From positions 1 to 34,734 of the forward strand of contig NZ_JAKSYE010000102.1 of the NCBI RefSeq assembly GCF_022829685.1: DNA of 34,734 nucleotides, read 5' to 3'. The notes under the pieces are model-generated. The model saw only the letters and a program-made list of their open reading frames with translations. It did not search any database and was not told the origin of the DNA. The DNA is from Methylobacterium sp. E-045 (GTDB lineage Bacteria; Pseudomonadota; Alphaproteobacteria; Rhizobiales; Beijerinckiaceae). The translations under genes and the position numbers were made by a program. Shown piece by piece: positions 32,450-34,734 of the stretch (position 1 is its first letter; the number at the start of each line of letters is the position of its first letter).

Positions 32450-32946
32450 CGTATCCAGATCTGTAGGTATCTGCTATTTATACTAACGGCGTTTGCGAAG
32501 ATTGCTGTGCTGCCAAGGACAAATCATTTGCCCTTGCGGGACAGGACGATAAAATTTCGAGGGCGGATGCAGAGCGAATCCGACCTCGATATCAGTGATT
32601 GCCGGCCGTACAGAGGTGACAATTGCGTCGCAGTATAGTGTGATATGCCGTGCCACAGGCAGGAAAGGTCGCAATGTAGACAACCATCCGCGAGACAATG
32701 GCGTCATTCTGCTTACCAGGGCGAATTGGGCAAGCTTAACGAGTGGCCGGAAATGGCACTCTGCCTCCACCCAGGGCATTCCAAGAGTGAACGCAACCGG
32801 GAATTCTCTCAATCCACTCCTCGATGCCATTCCGCTCAATGGCGCGAAATTTGCTCGAAATCGGAGGTGTTACGCTTGGCTTACGTTGAAGCTTAAGTCC
32901 GGAAGCCTGAAATAATTTGAGGTGCGGCCCGAAGGGACCACAACAG
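32450..32946. other. Intergenic region between the amidase operon and araC-type gene
   Basis: About 500 bases without a supported gene. Two overlapping frames (32483-32839 minus, 32595-32915 plus) have no recognisable domain, and the plus-strand one is very likely chance. The region should hold the divergent promoters of the amidase unit and its regulator. Confidence 0.4.
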
Positions 32947-33876
32947 ATGGAGCACATCTATTCAACTGCCGACGTGGAGATCACTCATCGCTACCAGTAT
33001 TGGCACGATGTTGTTGTTCAACATTGCATTCCCGCTGCGAGCCGAACGCTGACTGATGGTCCTTTCGAGGGACGGCTATCAGTGCGCGCCGTTGGTGCAG
33101 TTGATATCGTTGAGATGACTGCTGATGCGCACCATTGGAGGCGTGATGCGCAACATTTACGTAGCGGGCCTGAGGACAATTTATGGATTGGATATATGCA
33201 TGAAGGCCGAGCCGAAATTGCCCAGGACGAGCGGGCGGTGAGTTTTGCGAGTGGCGACATGGTGCTCTACGATGCCGCCCGGCAGTTTGATTTTTCGTTG
33301 ATGCCACAATGTGCCTATCTCATCCGGTTTCCGCGAAGTTTGCTGTTGCAACGTTGCCCAGGCGCTGAACGCTTGACCGCGCGCATCATAGATCAACAAA
33401 AGCCAGCTGCGACCCAATTGCGTGCATTGATAAAGCAGGCGGTAGATATAGATTTCTGCGGAATGCGTCCAAGCACCGCGATCCAGTTCGGGTGTACGTT
33501 ACTTGATCTGGCAGCTATTGCGTTAGAATTCCAAATGGAAGAAAAAGACCCGGTTAGAGAACGCGACCTTTACGGACGTATTTCAGCTTACATTCTGCGT
33601 CACCTCGAAGATCCGGAGTTGAATCTCGAAACAATAGCCGCGAAGCACAATGTCTCGACACGCACCGTAACTCGCGCTTTCGCTCGTCATAACAAAACCC
33701 CTATGGGCATGGTATGGAAGCTGCGTCTAGAAGCAAGCTACAGAGCGCTCGCCGAAGGCCGTTCGCGCACCGTGACGGAGGCAGCGTTCGACCACGGCTT
33801 TTCCGACTTGTCACACTTTAGCCGCTCTTTTCGCAAAACTTTTGGTTACTCGCCGCAAAGGCTACTGATCCGTTGA
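32947..33876 (+). CDS. AraC/XylS-family regulator
   Basis: A 309-residue regulator. Residues about 20-185 form an AraC-binding-like domain of the kind seen in NitR and FeaR relatives (AEIAQDERAVSFASGDMVLY, then YLIRFPRSLLLQR). Residues about 205-305 hold the two helix-turn-helix motifs (LNLETIAAKHNVSTRTVTRA and VTEAAFDHGFSDLSHFSRSF, then FGYSPQRLL). I chose the start at 32947 because AAGGGA precedes it. It is divergent from the amidase gene, which it most likely controls in response to an amide or nitrile. Base composition is lower in GC than the window average, like the amidase. Confidence 0.92.
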   Translation: MEHIYSTADVEITHRYQYWHDVVVQHCIPAASRTLTDGPFEGRLSVRAVGAVDIVEMTADAHHWRRDAQHLRSGPEDNLWIGYMHEGRAEIAQDERAVSFASGDMVLYDAARQFDFSLMPQCAYLIRFPRSLLLQRCPGAERLTARIIDQQKPAATQLRALIKQAVDIDFCGMRPSTAIQFGCTLLDLAAIALEFQMEEKDPVRERDLYGRISAYILRHLEDPELNLETIAAKHNVSTRTVTRAFARHNKTPMGMVWKLRLEASYRALAEGRSRTVTEAAFDHGFSDLSHFSRSFRKTFGYSPQRLLIR

Positions 33877-34150
33877 CGGCATAAGATTTACATTTCTACG
33901 TTCTGCCGCGTTGCCGTTCTTGTTCAGCGTCGAGAGAGTCCTCGTACAAATAAGCCTCACGCTTTCGGCGTTGCGCCCAGCCTGACGAAAAACTCAGGGT
34001 CTTCTCTGATCGGGGTATGCACTGATGCGGTGGATGTCCCCACCGAACGGCATCGCGTATGCTTCACGGTTCAATCGGAACCGATCGAAGGGGTCATCGA
34101 TGACGACGAACATCAGCAGAGCTATGCAGGATTTTAGGTGACGGCGGCGG
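33877..34150. other. Intergenic region right of the araC-type gene
   Basis: About 270 bases. An open plus-strand frame without a start codon ends at the TAG near 34137 (ending EHQQSYAGF); I do not recognise it. No clear terminator or RNA is visible. Confidence 0.3.
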
Positions 34151-34273
34151 TCAGGCGGCGCGGTGATCTGGGCTCGCGACGACCTCGGTCCCGTCGCGGA
34201 CGATGACGCCGGCCACGACCTTCGGCAATTGGTTTTCGCCCCTCAGCCGGCGCCAGGTTTTCGATGCCGCCAT
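34151..34273 (-). mobile_element. IS256-type transposase C-terminal remnant
   Basis: The minus strand encodes MAASKTWRRLRGENQLPKVV, then AGVIVRDGTEV and a stop at 34151. The block WRRL.G.NQLPKV..GV.F.DG.EV is the characteristic end of a group of IS256-family transposases. Only the last 40 residues remain. Confidence 0.6.
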
Positions 34274-34306
34274 CCCAGACCAAGTTGCAAGCCTTGGCAG
34301 CCTAAC

Positions 34307-34734
34307 TCAAACCAAATGGCCTCCGGGAAACACGGCGCGGTTCACCGGGTCGTGCGAACGCTTGAACGTGCGCACGCGGTGCGGCTGCAGGCGGTGTGCG
34401 TCACAGATCCTTTGCACGGCGCGCAAGTGGATCCCGACACGCTTCGCCGGGGCCCACACAGGCCACGTGGAGACGCTGCTCGGCGCCTCCGGACAGGTCA
34501 GTCCCGGCCAGTCCGCCACCGTCCGGGTGGCCTGACGCTCGGTGCCTGTTACACGTCTCTTGACGCGTAGCAGACCCTCGACGCCCTCCTCGGCAAAGCG
34601 CTGCTGCCAGGACCAGACCGCGGACGGAGTGAAGCCGGCTTGCCGAGCCACGTCTTGCACGGTCAGGCTCTTGCCTGAAAGCAGGACGCTCCGGGCGCGC
34701 AGAATGTGCTTGCGGGGCGGGGAGCGTACACCCG
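34307..34734 (-). mobile_element. IS630-type transposase N-terminal remnant (cut by window edge)
   Basis: The minus-strand frame runs in from the window edge. It shows a helix-turn-helix (TVQDVARQAGFTPSAVWSWQ, then RFAEEGVEGLL) and then the IS630 block VGIHLRAVQRICDAHRLQPH followed by RVRTFKRSHDP. The middle (GLTCPEAPSSVSTWPVW) departs from the family and may reflect frame changes. The sequence stops being transposase-like at about 34320, where it ends VFPGGHLV. It is a decayed, truncated copy. Confidence 0.7.

Noticed and set aside
32483..32839. Minus-strand 118-codon frame upstream of the small ORF
   Set aside because: No domain, no ribosome site, and stops separate it from the next frame; kept only as a note on the intergenic region.
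1..34734. tRNA, rRNA, CRISPR arrays, riboswitches of the Moco type
   Set aside because: None could be recognised by eye. A covariance-model search (for example for the Moco riboswitch before moeA or msrB) would be needed to exclude weak cases.

Overview
The window is GC-rich bacterial DNA. It looks like an alphaproteobacterium of the Hyphomicrobiales, most likely Methylobacteriaceae. I infer this from the Mo-free NAD-dependent formate dehydrogenase, the set of molybdenum-handling genes, the type of transposases, and codon use. No rRNA, tRNA or CRISPR array was found. No database search was possible, so family names rest on recognised motifs and remembered homologues.

Layout. (1) 1-138: the end of an IS5-type element. 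(2) 259-3344: a short-chain dehydrogenase, then a stress module made of a DJ-1/PfpI-type protein and a NemR-like TetR repressor that share an identical 15-bp operator, then an NTF2-like protein. (3) 3542-8878: two secreted beta-propeller proteins (one a cytochrome c-fused sugar/sorbosone-type dehydrogenase), a divergent LysR regulator with a 22-bp palindrome between them, and a coniferyl-aldehyde-type dehydrogenase. (4) 8979-9794: a small ORF and a frameshifted HPP-family membrane gene. (5) 9876-12174: single-subunit NAD formate dehydrogenase and a LysR regulator.

(6) 12286-26453 is a molybdenum-centred island: ModA-like protein, DUF2325 protein, DUF2478 protein, a single-domain ModE-type regulator, MoeA, a YahK-like alcohol dehydrogenase, cytochrome b561, haem aldoxime dehydratase, a second ModA, a stand-alone molbindin, and an MsrB-DipZ-TrmO operon divergent from an NAD(P) aldehyde dehydrogenase. 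Five intergenic dyads with the same geometry (CGYTAT, 9 bases, KATAYA or a close variant) lie upstream of these units and look like ModE 'Mo-boxes'. Several enzymes under or near them are Mo-free counterparts of known molybdoenzymes: formate dehydrogenase, aldehyde dehydrogenase, periplasmic methionine sulfoxide reductase, and an oxime-consuming enzyme. I propose that the island is a molybdenum-sparing regulon. This is the most interesting hypothesis in the window.

(7) 26454-34734 is a mobile, decayed region. It holds an AT-rich patch, a gene fragment, a nearly complete IS5-type element with a frameshifted transposase, a CzcA-type metal efflux gene broken at both ends and once in the middle, an IS110 remnant fused to it, a lower-GC amidase/AraC module of the type linked to nitrile metabolism, and IS256 and IS630 remnants at the right edge.
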